From positions 272,336 through 336,335 of the forward strand of contig NZ_OBMU01000001.1 of assembly GCF_900218065.1 (NCBI RefSeq): a DNA stretch of 64,000 bases, written 5' to 3'. This DNA is from Novosphingobium sp. Chol11 (GTDB taxonomy: Bacteria > Pseudomonadota > Alphaproteobacteria > Sphingomonadales > Sphingomonadaceae). Of this stretch, positions 40,203 to 50,593 are shown piece after piece. How positions within the stretch are numbered: the stretch's first letter is position 1; every line of letters begins with the position of its first letter. Under the pieces are notes generated by a model. It was not told the origin of the DNA, did no database searches, and worked only from the letters and a program-made list of their open reading frames with translations. The position numbers and the translations under genes are program-made.

Positions 40203-40784
40203 TCAGGGTTGCGGGGGCGTGCCCGGCTGGGGAGCAGTCTGCTGCGGTTGTCCGGCTTGCGCCTTTTCCTCCGCCACGGCTCGCGCTTCGATCGCCTTGC
40301 TATCCTCATCGATCGTGGAAAGCCGCCGTGCCCGTTCCGCTTCGACCAGGTCCTTCCAGCTGGCATTGTCCGCCGCCTGCCGTTCTGCCTTGGCAAGCCG
40401 GGCCAACTGGTTGAAGCAGCCGGTGAACCCGCCGGGGCCGGTGGCCGAGCAGCTTTCCGTGCCGGTGCGGCCGACATATTCCATGGATCGCACGCGCTCA
40501 CCCCATGCCTGATTGCTCGGCTTGTTCGGATCGCCGCGCAGCGGCTCGGGGATGCGATAGCGTTCTTCCTCGCCCTTGCGCGCGCAGACGACGATGTCGC
40601 TGCCAGCGCTTTGCGGGCAGGGGTCCTCGCCATAGACGATGACGAGGTTCACTCGCTCCGATCCCGTCGTTCCGGCAGCGGCGGTGGGCGCCTGTTCCTG
40701 CACGGGTCCGGTCTGCTGCTGCGCCATGGCAGGCAAAACGCTCGCAGCCATCAGCAGCATGGCGGCTGTCGCGGTCTTCATCAT
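40203..40784 (-). CDS. Exported four-cysteine protein, paralogue 2
   Basis: The 193-residue precursor has a signal peptide (TAAMLLMAASVLPAMAQ), the same core as paralogue 1 (VIVYGEDPCP, DIVVCARKGEEERYRIPEPLR, CSATGPGGFTGC) and an added C-terminal charged helical tail ending in a Q/P-rich stretch. The function is unknown. The ribosome-binding site GAGGAG overlaps the coq7 stop region, 13 bp from coq7, so it belongs to the dsbB-coq7 operon. Confidence 0.72.
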   Translation of the reverse strand: MMKTATAAMLLMAASVLPAMAQQQTGPVQEQAPTAAAGTTGSERVNLVIVYGEDPCPQSAGSDIVVCARKGEEERYRIPEPLRGDPNKPSNQAWGERVRSMEYVGRTGTESCSATGPGGFTGCFNQLARLAKAERQAADNASWKDLVEAERARRLSTIDEDSKAIEARAVAEEKAQAGQPQQTAPQPGTPPQP

Positions 40785-40797
40785 CGTCCTTATCTCC

Positions 40798-41352
40798 TCA
40801 GATCCGCTTCGACAGCGCGATTGCAGCCCGGCACCCCAGGCGAATGACACCCGAAAGCAGCGGATAGGCGGGCGCCTGTTCCGCTCCACGGGCGATCGCG
40901 GTTTCGCGATGCTCGACCTCTTCCGCCTGAAAATCCGTGATGGTGGCGGCAAGTTCCGCATCTTCATTCGCCAGCTCCGCCAGTTGCTCGGCATAATGGC
41001 GGTCAATCTCCGTCTCGACAGCGGCGGTGCAGGCCATGGCGGCGCGGGGGCCAATCGCAGCAGTGACTGCGCCCAGCGCGAAACCCGCGACGTTCCAGAT
41101 CGGCTGCAATGCGGTCGGACGCACGCCGCGCCGCGCGATCATTGCGTCAAATATCTTGCGGTGCCGCTCCTCCTGCGCCGCCATGCCCGCGATGATGCGG
41201 GCGTCGGGGTGCCGATCGCCAAGGACTGCAAGCTGCCCGGCATAGATGCGCGTCGCGCCGAACTCGCCAGCCTGATCCACGCGCAACATCCGCGCGCGAT
41301 CATCTGCCGTCACCCGCCGGCCGGGGCGGGGGAAATCCCTGGTCGCGCTCAT
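40798..41352 (-). CDS. coq7: Demethoxyubiquinone hydroxylase Coq7
   Basis: The 184-residue diiron monooxygenase catalyses the penultimate hydroxylation in ubiquinone biosynthesis. The ferritin-like ligands are visible: RVDQAGEFGATRIYAGQ, QEERHRKIFD and, in the second half, ETEIDRHY and EEVEHRE. The ATG overlaps the dsbB stop (ATGA), fixing the start. The product, ubiquinone, is the electron acceptor of DsbB, so the pairing is functionally coherent. Confidence 0.92.
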   Translation of the reverse strand: MSATRDFPRPGRRVTADDRARMLRVDQAGEFGATRIYAGQLAVLGDRHPDARIIAGMAAQEERHRKIFDAMIARRGVRPTALQPIWNVAGFALGAVTAAIGPRAAMACTAAVETEIDRHYAEQLAELANEDAELAATITDFQAEEVEHRETAIARGAEQAPAYPLLSGVIRLGCRAAIALSKRI

Positions 41353-41834
41353 GCCTCTTTCCTCGACTTGATCAGCAGGGCAAAGATGGCGAGGGCGCTT
41401 GCTCCCGACAAGAGCCCATTGAAACCCGCCAGCGAAATGCCCAGCAAAGTCCAAGGCGCGACGTCGCAGCGCGTGATCGGGGTTGCCATGATCTGGTTCA
41501 ATATGTCGGCCGGATTGCCCGCCGTTGGAGAGGTGGAGCAGGCCGTCAGCCCCTGCCACCAGCCATATTCGACACCCGCATGGAAAAGGCCGATTGCGCC
41601 ACTGATCCCGATCGCCAGCGCCGCCAGCCCTGCGAACAACGCGCTGACGCAGGGGCGCCTTGTCGTGCCATAAGCGATCAAGGCCAACGGGACCGCCCCC
41701 ATATGCGGATAGCGTTGCCACCAACACATTTCGCATGGGTGCAGGCTGCCCAAATATTGCGAGGCGTAAGCGCCACCCAGCAGCAGCAGTGGCACAACAA
41801 GGGCAAGGAAGCGGGCGAGGGGCAAGCTCTTCAT
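41349..41834 (-). CDS. dsbB: Disulphide bond formation protein DsbB
   Basis: The 161-residue inner-membrane protein reoxidises DsbA by passing electrons to quinone. Four membrane helices are evident. The first periplasmic loop has the redox pair in HPCEMCWWQRYPH, with the quinone-side arginine; the second has cysteines in LTACSTSP and ITRCDVAP. It is the first gene of an operon with coq7 and two exported cysteine-containing proteins that could be its indirect substrates. The dsbA gene is not in the window. Confidence 0.9.
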   Translation of the reverse strand: MKSLPLARFLALVVPLLLLGGAYASQYLGSLHPCEMCWWQRYPHMGAVPLALIAYGTTRRPCVSALFAGLAALAIGISGAIGLFHAGVEYGWWQGLTACSTSPTAGNPADILNQIMATPITRCDVAPWTLLGISLAGFNGLLSGASALAIFALLIKSRKEA

Positions 41835-41881
41835 TGTGCCCGCTTAAACGGCCTTGAACCTTTCGTCATGCTGAACTTGCG

Positions 41882-44065
<2,184 letters not shown>

Positions 44066-44141
44066 GCGGGCCAATATGGGCATGGTCCCGCACCACAGCA
44101 ATGTGGGGCAGGCATCCCACGCAACGATAGCGGAGGACTCG

Positions 44142-44963
44142 ATGCGCAAGGCCATTTTTCTGTTCACCTCGATGGCCATGTTGCAGGCATGCGCGACGAC
44201 CACGGCCGGGACGGGATCGACGCAGACGCCGCCATCGGTGATGCAGGGAACGAAGTCGCGCACCGCCAGCTATCTGGGTGGCGGCGCGCTGCCCGACGGC
44301 CTCCAGTTGTCGCCGCCGCCTCCAGCGGCTGGATCAGCGGCTGAAGCGCGCGATAAGGAAGGGGCAGCCGCCGCTCTCGCCATGCGCGGCAGCGCGCGTT
44401 GGGATCTCGCCAAGGCGGATGCGGATCTGCGCCCAGCCCACGCCGCTGCCGCATTTTCCTGCTCGGCCGGCATTCTCATCGATCAGGCGCATACACCTGC
44501 GCTTGTCCGCCTTCTGTCACGGGCCATGGGCGATCTCGGCGGCTCTACCGGCGAGGTGAAGAAGCGGTACATGCGGCAGCGTCCCTTCATGGTGAATGGG
44601 CAGCCGATGTGTACCCCGGACTGGGACAAGGTTCTGCGCCGTGACGGCTCCTATCCTTCCGGCCACAGCGCGATCGGCTATGGCTTTGGCCTTATCCTGG
44701 CCGAAGTCATGCCGGATAGGGCGGCAAAGCTGGTCGCGCGTGGCCGGGCGATGGGGGACAGCCGCCGCATCTGCAATGTGCACTGGTTGAGCGATATCGA
44801 GGAGGGACGCGTCATTGCTTCGGCCACGGTGATGCGCCTCAATGCCGATCCCGCCTTTGCCGCCGATCTCGCCGCCGCCCGCAAGGAGGTCGCGGCGCAG
44901 CGGAGCAAATCCGCCGAAGCCGCGCCCGATTGCGCGCAGGAGGCGGCGGCGCTCAGTCAATAG
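44142..44963 (+). CDS. Class A acid phosphatase lipoprotein (PAP2 family)
   Basis: The 273-residue precursor has a lipoprotein signal ([10 protein letters not shown], Cys acylated) and a PAP2 domain with the three catalytic motifs [17 protein letters not shown] and [12 protein letters not shown]. These mark the PhoN-like class A non-specific acid phosphatases, here anchored to a membrane. It probably dephosphorylates organic phosphate esters in the periplasm. GGAGG precedes the ATG at 44142. The C-terminus has an added alanine-rich tail with one cysteine. Confidence 0.88.
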   Translation: MRKAIFLFTSMAMLQACATTTAGTGSTQTPPSVMQGTKSRTASYLGGGALPDGLQLSPPPPAAGSAAEARDKEGAAAALAMRGSARWDLAKADADLRPAHAAAAFSCSAGILIDQAHTPALVRLLSRAMGDLGGSTGEVKKRYMRQRPFMVNGQPMCTPDWDKVLRRDGSYPSGHSAIGYGFGLILAEVMPDRAAKLVARGRAMGDSRRICNVHWLSDIEEGRVIASATVMRLNADPAFAADLAAARKEVAAQRSKSAEAAPDCAQEAAALSQ

Positions 44964-45050
44964 CCGCAGGATCATTTTCCATCCCTCGTCTGTCCTGATA
45001 TGCTGCCGAACAGAGAGGCCGGGCCATTCCGGCATCAACGGGGGAATATC

Positions 45051-45587
45051 ATGTTGAAAGCCTTGGCCGTCATTGTTCCTGCGGCGCTGTTGCTTGGCGG
45101 CTGCGGGGACAAGCCTTCGGGCGAACCGCAGAGCCGCGAGGAAGTGAGGGCAGAGGTGCAGAAGGTGCAGTTGAAGCCCGGCCAGTGGGAAGGAGCCTAT
45201 ACGCTCGAGGATATCGAGATGCCAAACGTGCAGGGCGGCGGCGATCAGATGAAAGAGCAGATGAAGAAGATGATGAGCCGCAGCTCGATCAAATATTGCG
45301 TTTCGCCTGAAGAAGCGGCGAACCCGAGCGGCAAGATGTTCTCTGGCCAGGAGAGCAAGGATTGCACCTACAAGGGCTTTGACGTCAGCGGCGGGTCGGT
45401 GAAGGGCGAAATCGCCTGCAAGTCGGAACATGGCACCATGAATGCCGTCATGTCCGGCAGCTACGCGCCCGAAAGCTATGAAATGCACATGGACATGAAG
45501 ATGAGCGGTGCTCCGGGCGGCATGAACATGAGCATGAAGGCAAAGACGACCGGCAAGTGGGTCGGCGCGGACTGCGTCGCATCCTGA
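45051..45587 (+). CDS. DUF3617 lipoprotein, copy 1
   Basis: The 178-residue lipoprotein precursor has lipobox LLLGGC and a DUF3617 domain: LKPGQWEGAYTLEDIEMP, KYCVSPEEA, KDCTYKGFDVSGGSVKGEIAC (in parts KDCTYKGF and KGEIAC), then SGSYAPESYEMHMDMKMSG. The domain is common in sphingomonads and has no known function. Cysteine spacing (C, C, C, C) matches the second copy at 45948. A low-complexity M/K/G stretch ends the protein. Confidence 0.8.
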   Translation: MLKALAVIVPAALLLGGCGDKPSGEPQSREEVRAEVQKVQLKPGQWEGAYTLEDIEMPNVQGGGDQMKEQMKKMMSRSSIKYCVSPEEAANPSGKMFSGQESKDCTYKGFDVSGGSVKGEIACKSEHGTMNAVMSGSYAPESYEMHMDMKMSGAPGGMNMSMKAKTTGKWVGADCVAS

Positions 45588-45591
45588 TCTA

Positions 45592-45870
45592 ATGGAAGGC
45601 GCGGAGGGCAGTTGCTGGCTTTGCGCGCGCCCGCTCGGAAAGCGTGTGGAATGGCATCATCCGGTGCCGAAGAGCCGGGGCGGGCGCGAGACGGTGCCCG
45701 TGCACCCGATCTGTCATCGCGCGATCCATGCGCAATTGAGCAATGTCGAGCTGGCCCGCACGCAAGGTGACGGCGCCGTTCTGCGCACGCATCCTGGGAT
45801 CGCCCGCTTCCTTGGCTGGGTCGCGAACAAACCGCCGGACTTTCACGCGCCCACCTACAGGAAGCGCTAG
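45592..45870 (+). CDS. HNH-type nuclease-like protein
   Basis: The 92-residue protein has an HNH/treble-clef core: CWLCARPLGKRVEWHHPVPK, then SRGGRETVPVHPICHRAIHA. The CxxC pair, the HH and the C-terminal CHRAIH match the zinc-binding HNH pattern. Whether it cuts DNA is not known. It starts four bases after the DUF3617 gene without a clear ribosome-binding site, implying translational coupling. It could be a stand-alone housekeeping HNH protein rather than a mobile endonuclease; no intron or phage gene is near. Confidence 0.72.
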   Translation: MEGAEGSCWLCARPLGKRVEWHHPVPKSRGGRETVPVHPICHRAIHAQLSNVELARTQGDGAVLRTHPGIARFLGWVANKPPDFHAPTYRKR

Positions 45871-45947
45871 TGCCGCTTTTTCCCTTGCGCTTCGACGCGC
45901 GCCGAGCGAGCCTCTGACTGTTCCGCAAGAGAACAGGGGAAGAGGAT

Positions 45948-46448
45948 ATGCGAAGGATGATGATGGCCGCGCTGCCGCTCGCGATGACGCTTGGCTTGGC
46001 CGGATGCGGCAATGAGGCACCCAAAACGGAAGCGGTCGAGGCGCCGATCTTCATGAAGGCGGGTGAATGGACGATCACCCGCAAAACGACAGGCTACAAC
46101 ACTCCAACCGTGACGCCCGCCCAATATCAGGCGGCGCTCAAACAGGTTGATGAGGAAAAGCTGTGTATCGCCGTCGATGCAAAGGGAACGCCCGATGCGA
46201 ATGCCCTGGCTGGGGATGAGGGCCAGGATTGCACCTACAAGGACAAGCTGCTGCGCAAGGGAAGGTTGATCGCTACCCTGTCCTGCAAGTCCGGCGCGGC
46301 CACCTCGGAAATCGCGCTGGAGGGCAATTACACTGCCGACACTCTGACGCTGGGCAGCACCATGACGAAGACGGCCGGGGGCAGCCCGGTCCTGCGCACG
46401 ACCCATGACGTAACCGGCAAACGCACCGGCGAATGCAGCAAGGCCTGA
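45948..46448 (+). CDS. DUF3617 lipoprotein, copy 2
   Basis: The 166-residue lipoprotein precursor (LTLGLAGCG-type lipobox, MTLGLAGC) has a DUF3617 domain: FMKAGEWTITRKTTGY, KLCIAVDAKG, QDCTYKDKLLRKGRLIATLSC (parts QDCTYKDK and IATLSC), EIALEGNYTADTL. It is a diverged paralogue of the gene at 45051, with the HNH gene between them. GGGGAAGAGGAT precedes the start. Confidence 0.8.
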   Translation: MRRMMMAALPLAMTLGLAGCGNEAPKTEAVEAPIFMKAGEWTITRKTTGYNTPTVTPAQYQAALKQVDEEKLCIAVDAKGTPDANALAGDEGQDCTYKDKLLRKGRLIATLSCKSGAATSEIALEGNYTADTLTLGSTMTKTAGGSPVLRTTHDVTGKRTGECSKA

Positions 46449-46466
46449 AGCGGCCGTGATGAAAGG

Positions 46467-46491
46467 TCCTCCGCCGCCGCTCGGCGGAGGA
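46467..46491 (+). terminator. Hairpin, probable terminator
   Basis: TCCTCCGCCG (46467-46476) and CGGCGGAGGA (46482-46491) form a perfect 10-bp stem with a 5-base loop, 18 bp after the DUF3617 stop. There is no T-tract, so termination efficiency is uncertain. Confidence 0.55.
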
Positions 46492-46577
46492 TCACCTGTC
46501 CGAAATCGCCAATGCCGAGAGCGGGCTTCTGTGCCATGTTCGCCCCGGCATTCATCGGAATGGCGGAGGGTTAAGAC

Positions 46578-47051
46578 ATGCTCTTTCATCTTTCGATCGC
46601 CGCGCATGATCCCAAGCATGTTGCAGAAGTCATCGCGGAAATGTGGCGCGGCGAGGCCTTTTACTTCCCGCCAGTCACGCCTGGTAGCTGGATCGCCTTT
46701 GCGGGCGACGACCGGGGCACCGCGATAGAGGTTTATCCGATCGATACGGTCCTGCGGGAGGAAGAAGGCGACGCCGATAGTTTTGGAGAGCGGACTGGTG
46801 AAAGCCGCTACACCGCCACCCATGCCGCGCTGGCCACCCCGCTATCCCGCGAAGAGATCATGGGGATCGCGCGGCGGGAAGGGTGGCCCGCCAAATATCG
46901 CAAGCGCGGCGGCGCCTTCGGTGTGATCGAACTGTGGATCGAAGGGCGGCAGATGATGGAGATGCTGACTGCCGAGATGCAGTCCGAATATCTGGCCGCG
47001 ATGACGACGGACAATTGGCGCGCCATGTTGAAAGCAGGCGCGCCCGCCTGA
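46578..47051 (+). CDS. Conserved protein of unknown function
   Basis: The 157-residue cytoplasmic protein starts with LFHLSIAAHDPKHVAEVIAE, reminiscent of a vicinal-oxygen-chelate (glyoxalase-like) strand-helix unit, and continues with AIEVYPIDTVL. Metal ligands of a VOC enzyme are not clearly conserved, so no function is given. GGAGGG lies before the start. It converges on the metallohydrolase gene with one base between stops. Confidence 0.68.
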   Translation: MLFHLSIAAHDPKHVAEVIAEMWRGEAFYFPPVTPGSWIAFAGDDRGTAIEVYPIDTVLREEEGDADSFGERTGESRYTATHAALATPLSREEIMGIARREGWPAKYRKRGGAFGVIELWIEGRQMMEMLTAEMQSEYLAAMTTDNWRAMLKAGAPA

Positions 47052-47052
47052 C

Positions 47053-48273
47053 CTATTGCAGCGCCCGGATGGCGCGCTGGTCGCATTTTTTCGGCCCTTG
47101 GCGCGCGGCCGTGTAGGCGGGGACCTGAATCGATTGGCCGATGCGCAGCGGCGCAAAGCGTTGGCGCCCTATGCCTTCGCATTTGAGGAACAGGTCCAGC
47201 ATGCGGGGCGGCGTGTCCCATTTTTCATAAGATAGCCGGAATGTGCCCCAATGAATGGGGATGGCAGTCGATGCCTTTAGCTTTTCGAACACCTCGACCG
47301 CGCGCTGCGGCCCGATGTGCGAGTCCGCTTCCATCTGCCCCGGCCAGAAACGAAAGGCGCCGATAGGGATCATCGCGAGGCGGATCGGGCCTAGTCGCGC
47401 GGCTTCTACCGGCCATGCCATGTCGCCAGCGCCCGTGTCTCCCGCGAAGAAGATGTTGCCCGCACGGGTTTCGATCAGGAAGCTGGACCATAAAGCGCGG
47501 TTTCTGTCCGTGCCCCACCGGCTGCTCCAGTGATGATTGCGCAGCACATGGACACGATAGTCGGGACAATGTTCGTAATTTTCGCACTGGATGACTGTTT
47601 GCGTCCCCAGATTGTTCAGGGCGGCGCCGGACACGGACTGGCCCCAATCAAGCGCGATTGCGGGAATGCCCTTGTCTTTAAGGATGCGCTCATTCCCCAA
47701 GCTGACGATGATCTTGGGCCGGTCACGCTCCCATAATCTCCTGAGCGTGGGGATATCCATATGGTCGTAATGATTATGGCTGACGATGATGAGGTCGATT
47801 TTCGGCAGATCATCGAACCTGATGCCCGGCTGCGCAACGCGCTTCGGGCCCAGTGGCGGAAAAGGGCTCGCATAGTCGGACCAGATGGGGTCGGTAAGAA
47901 TGTTGAGGCCCGCCGCCTGCACCAGCACTGTGGCGTGGCCGACCCAGGTCGCCCGCATGCCGCGCGGCGCTGCGAATGCCGGGGGGCGTGTGGGTTCTAC
48001 AGCGACCGCCGTGGGCCATTCGGGGCGTTCATCCTGGCCCGTCAGCCAGCGGAGAAGAAATCCGCGCCGGTTCTTTCCCGGAGGACTGGAAAATTGGATT
48101 TCGCCATCAGGATTGAAGAAATGCTCGCCATCATAATGACGGCTGACTGGCCCGTCATAATAGATGCGGTCGAGGAAGGGCGGGATGATCGTGATCGCGA
48201 GACAAAGCGCGATGACGAGGAACAGCAGCGCGACGCCCGCTCCGCGAAAGATTTTCCCGATGATGCGGCCCAT
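47053..48273 (-). CDS. NAPE-PLD-like metallo-beta-lactamase-fold hydrolase
   Basis: The 406-residue protein is membrane-anchored by an N-terminal helix (GVALLFLVIALCLAITIIPP). The MBL-fold motif SHNHYDHMD (HxHxDH) is followed by HHWSSRWG, FFAGDTGAGD and a late histidine in PIHWGTF. The WVGHATVLVQ start of the fold and overall layout match the NAPE-phospholipase D/UlaG-like branch, so a phospholipid or related phosphodiester is a guess. AGGAGACGGC precedes the ATG at 48273. Confidence 0.82.
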   Translation of the reverse strand: MGRIIGKIFRGAGVALLFLVIALCLAITIIPPFLDRIYYDGPVSRHYDGEHFFNPDGEIQFSSPPGKNRRGFLLRWLTGQDERPEWPTAVAVEPTRPPAFAAPRGMRATWVGHATVLVQAAGLNILTDPIWSDYASPFPPLGPKRVAQPGIRFDDLPKIDLIIVSHNHYDHMDIPTLRRLWERDRPKIIVSLGNERILKDKGIPAIALDWGQSVSGAALNNLGTQTVIQCENYEHCPDYRVHVLRNHHWSSRWGTDRNRALWSSFLIETRAGNIFFAGDTGAGDMAWPVEAARLGPIRLAMIPIGAFRFWPGQMEADSHIGPQRAVEVFEKLKASTAIPIHWGTFRLSYEKWDTPPRMLDLFLKCEGIGRQRFAPLRIGQSIQVPAYTAARQGPKKCDQRAIRALQ

Positions 48274-48352
48274 GCCGTCTCCTGCACTGTTCACGATGCA
48301 GGGTCATAGCCTTGATAGGGCGCGCGGCAAGAGCCGCTTCCGGCGTTCGGCC

Positions 48353-48664
48353 TCAATGACGCATGTGCCGCAGCCAGGGCAGCAATCGCTGTTGAAGGTC
48401 CTGCGCCCCGCTGTCCTCGCCTTCCAGGAAGGGAATGGCATAGGCTTCCAGATCGTCTTTCAACAGACTTTCGCTCCGGCTGTGGCGATGCAGGTCCACC
48501 ACCGCGCCATCAGGCATATGCATGGCCAGAGCAGCCATGCCATCGCTGACGCTGGTATAAGGCCCATCGACCTCATAATCCTCCGCCAGCAGCAGATCGA
48601 CCATCATGCCGGCAAGTTTAGGATCGTCTTCGACGACCAGAATACGACCGTTTGAGTCCGGCAT
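48353..48664 (-). CDS. Degenerate single-domain receiver
   Basis: The 103-residue protein begins as a receiver (ILVVEDDPKLAGMMVDLLL) and keeps an aspartate at the acceptor position (AVVDLHRHS). IPFLEGE stands where FAT GUY receivers have PFxFATGG, and the beta-5 lysine (KP) is missing, so normal phospho-signalling is doubtful. It starts five bases after the stop of the diiron-protein gene, so the two form an operon. Confidence 0.72.
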   Translation of the reverse strand: MPDSNGRILVVEDDPKLAGMMVDLLLAEDYEVDGPYTSVSDGMAALAMHMPDGAVVDLHRHSRSESLLKDDLEAYAIPFLEGEDSGAQDLQQRLLPWLRHMRH

Positions 48665-48669
48665 CTCCC

Positions 48670-49560
48670 TTACTCCAGGCCGAAACGGCTGCGGTAGCGA
48701 TTGAAGCAGCGTTCGCCGCAGCTCAGGCGGATCAACGCGCCCTCTGCTATGGCGGTGGCGCGGCGGGGGTCTTCCGCGACCAGCGGCTTGATCGCCAGTT
48801 CGTTCCAGTCCCGGCTATGCTTGACGTCCAGCACCGCATGCAGATCGAAATATCGTCGCTCTGACTGGCTGAGCCCAATTCGTCGCAATGCGCGAGCGGT
48901 GTGCGCCGATCGACCGGGCGCGGTTAGTTCGATCGCGCCCAGCGCGCCGACGCTGTGCCAGGCGTAGCATCGCTGCGTCGCCATCGCGGTCATCGCGTTG
49001 GCGAGCGCCAGGCTTTCCCAGACCGTGGTCTCGATCGTCGGTGTAAGTTCGAGTGTCGTGACCAGCTGTGCAAGCATGGGGCCATGCATGCCCTTTTCCT
49101 GGCCGCGCCCCATTTCATCCCAATAATTGCGCGCGAGTTCCAACTTGGCGGAGTCTGGCAGCTTGACTTGCGTCAATGCGACGAGATCGTCAAAGCCAGC
49201 CTCGCCCGCCGCCTCCTGGGTCAGGAACCAGCGGATTTCGTCCCGGGACGCGTAGTCGGCGAGCCATGGGAACAGCGCATCATGCTGACCGGGGCCGGTT
49301 TGTTCGAGCGCTTCGAACCATTGGATGAAGCCTTCTGGATCAGTCGGGGCTTGTGCAGCACGATCACGGACCATGGCGCGTAGCTCTTCCATGAATCCAT
49401 GTTCCAGGCGGAGCATGGCTTCGTCCTGGCGGAACCGGCTTTCCCAATCCTCCGGATATGACGGCGCAAGCCGTTGCCGATTCCAATGACTGAGGCGCTG
49501 CTGAAAACTTTGTTGAAGAAATTGCGACTCGCACTCGGGTGCGATGAAACGGGTAGCCAC
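48670..49560 (-). CDS. Iron-containing redox enzyme family protein (haem-oxygenase-like fold)
   Basis: The 296-residue all-helical protein resembles the haem-oxygenase-like diiron oxidases/oxygenases. Candidate metal-binding helices include EHGFMEELRAMV, WFLTQEAAGEAGFDDLV, ARNYWDEMGRGQEKGMHG and ERRYFDLHAVLDVKHSRDW, which offer the expected E/H/D ligands. The substrate is unknown. The GTG at 49560 has AGGAG ten bases upstream and is preferred over the long open extension that would cross the divergent promoter. It is cotranscribed with the degenerate receiver and divergent from an MpaB-family oxygenase. Confidence 0.75.
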   Translation of the reverse strand: MATRFIAPECESQFLQQSFQQRLSHWNRQRLAPSYPEDWESRFRQDEAMLRLEHGFMEELRAMVRDRAAQAPTDPEGFIQWFEALEQTGPGQHDALFPWLADYASRDEIRWFLTQEAAGEAGFDDLVALTQVKLPDSAKLELARNYWDEMGRGQEKGMHGPMLAQLVTTLELTPTIETTVWESLALANAMTAMATQRCYAWHSVGALGAIELTAPGRSAHTARALRRIGLSQSERRYFDLHAVLDVKHSRDWNELAIKPLVAEDPRRATAIAEGALIRLSCGERCFNRYRSRFGLE

Positions 49561-49582
49561 GGAAAATGCTCTCCTGATTGTA

Positions 49583-49601
49583 CCCCTGTTCAATTCAGGG
49601 G
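49583..49601. promoter_or_regulatory. Inverted repeat in the diiron/MpaB divergent promoter region
   Basis: CCCCTG (49583-49588), seven bases, CAGGGG (49596-49601): a perfect 6-bp inverted repeat close to the start of the minus-strand gene, within the 154-bp shared intergenic region. It may be an operator or a leader hairpin. Confidence 0.35.
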
Positions 49602-49714
49602 AAGGCGTGACGTTCCCTTTAAAATGCCTAATCGGGATCAGTATCCTGGCGTTTGCCCAATCAAATTGGCATCGACTCGCCGATTTGCGCGTTTGTCGCG
49701 GCAGGAGGATTTTC

Positions 49715-50593
49715 ATGCTGCTGCTACCTCATCGCGCGCTACGGCAGATGGTCCAGCACAATGTCGCCAAGGTCTTCGGGTCTGGGGGAGAAAGGATCAA
49801 CCTCGACACGCCCCTTGGTGATCAGGGGCTGTTCGGGCAGCAATCCATGGCGTGGCGCGTGCATCAGGATTTCACGAGCATGATGACCGGCGGCATCGCC
49901 GCGCTCCTGCTTCAGATGCTTCATCCTGCTGCGCTTGCTGGAATATGGGACCATAGCCGCTTTCGAGAGGATCGTAGCGGGCGGTTGCGGCGGACGGCTC
50001 AGTTCATCGCGGGCACAACCTATGGCGCGACCGCCGAAGCCGAACGCCTGATCGCGCATGTCCGCGCCGTGCATGATCGGGTGGAGGGGGAACTGCCGGA
50101 TGGAACCCATTATCGCGCGAGCGATCCGCAGCTGTTGCGCTGGGTCCATGTCGCAGAGGTCTATTGCTTCCTGACGGCCTATCGCCGCTACCGGGCGCCT
50201 ATTCTAAGCCTGCGGGAGCAGAACCGCTATTATGGGGAAATGGCCGGTCTTGCCGAACGGCTGGGTGCTGCGCCCGTCCCTCGCACCGTTGTGCAAGTGC
50301 GGGAATATCTATCCGCCATGCGGCCGCAGCTTCGCAGCGATGAGCGGACGAGGGAGATCGTGTCCCTCCTGGCCGAACCCACGCCGGGCTTGCTCAACGC
50401 GCCCTTCAGCAAGGTTGCGATCGACGCGGCGATCGATCTGCTGCCGCCCTGGGCAGCGCGCATGCATGGCTTTGAGCTGGGGCCTGGCCGCCATGTGACA
50501 CGGGCGCAGCTGGCGGGGATGGGGCTTCTTATGCGCTGGGCGCTGGATGGCGGGGCTGCGAGCCGGGCTGAGCGGCGGGTCAGTCAAGCCTAA
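49715..50593 (+). CDS. Oxygenase MpaB family (DUF2236) protein
   Basis: The 292-residue protein has the DUF2236/MpaB domain: MLHPAALAGIWDHSRFREDRS (split: MLHPAALAGIWDHS, RFREDRS), RLRRTAQFIAGTTYGATAEA, WVHVAEVYCFLTAYRRY and REQNRYYGEMAGLAERLG. Members such as MpaB and the latex-clearing protein Lcp share this all-helical b-type haem fold and cleave C=C bonds, but most are uncharacterised. GCAGGAGG precedes the ATG at 49715. The 3' end overlaps the convergent ligase gene by 14 bp. Confidence 0.82.
   Translation: MLLLPHRALRQMVQHNVAKVFGSGGERINLDTPLGDQGLFGQQSMAWRVHQDFTSMMTGGIAALLLQMLHPAALAGIWDHSRFREDRSGRLRRTAQFIAGTTYGATAEAERLIAHVRAVHDRVEGELPDGTHYRASDPQLLRWVHVAEVYCFLTAYRRYRAPILSLREQNRYYGEMAGLAERLGAAPVPRTVVQVREYLSAMRPQLRSDERTREIVSLLAEPTPGLLNAPFSKVAIDAAIDLLPPWAARMHGFELGPGRHVTRAQLAGMGLLMRWALDGGAASRAERRVSQA

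Noticed and set aside
45592-45870. HNH protein as a homing endonuclease or toxin
   Set aside because: No intron, intein, phage or immunity partner is near; a housekeeping HNH-fold protein is equally likely.
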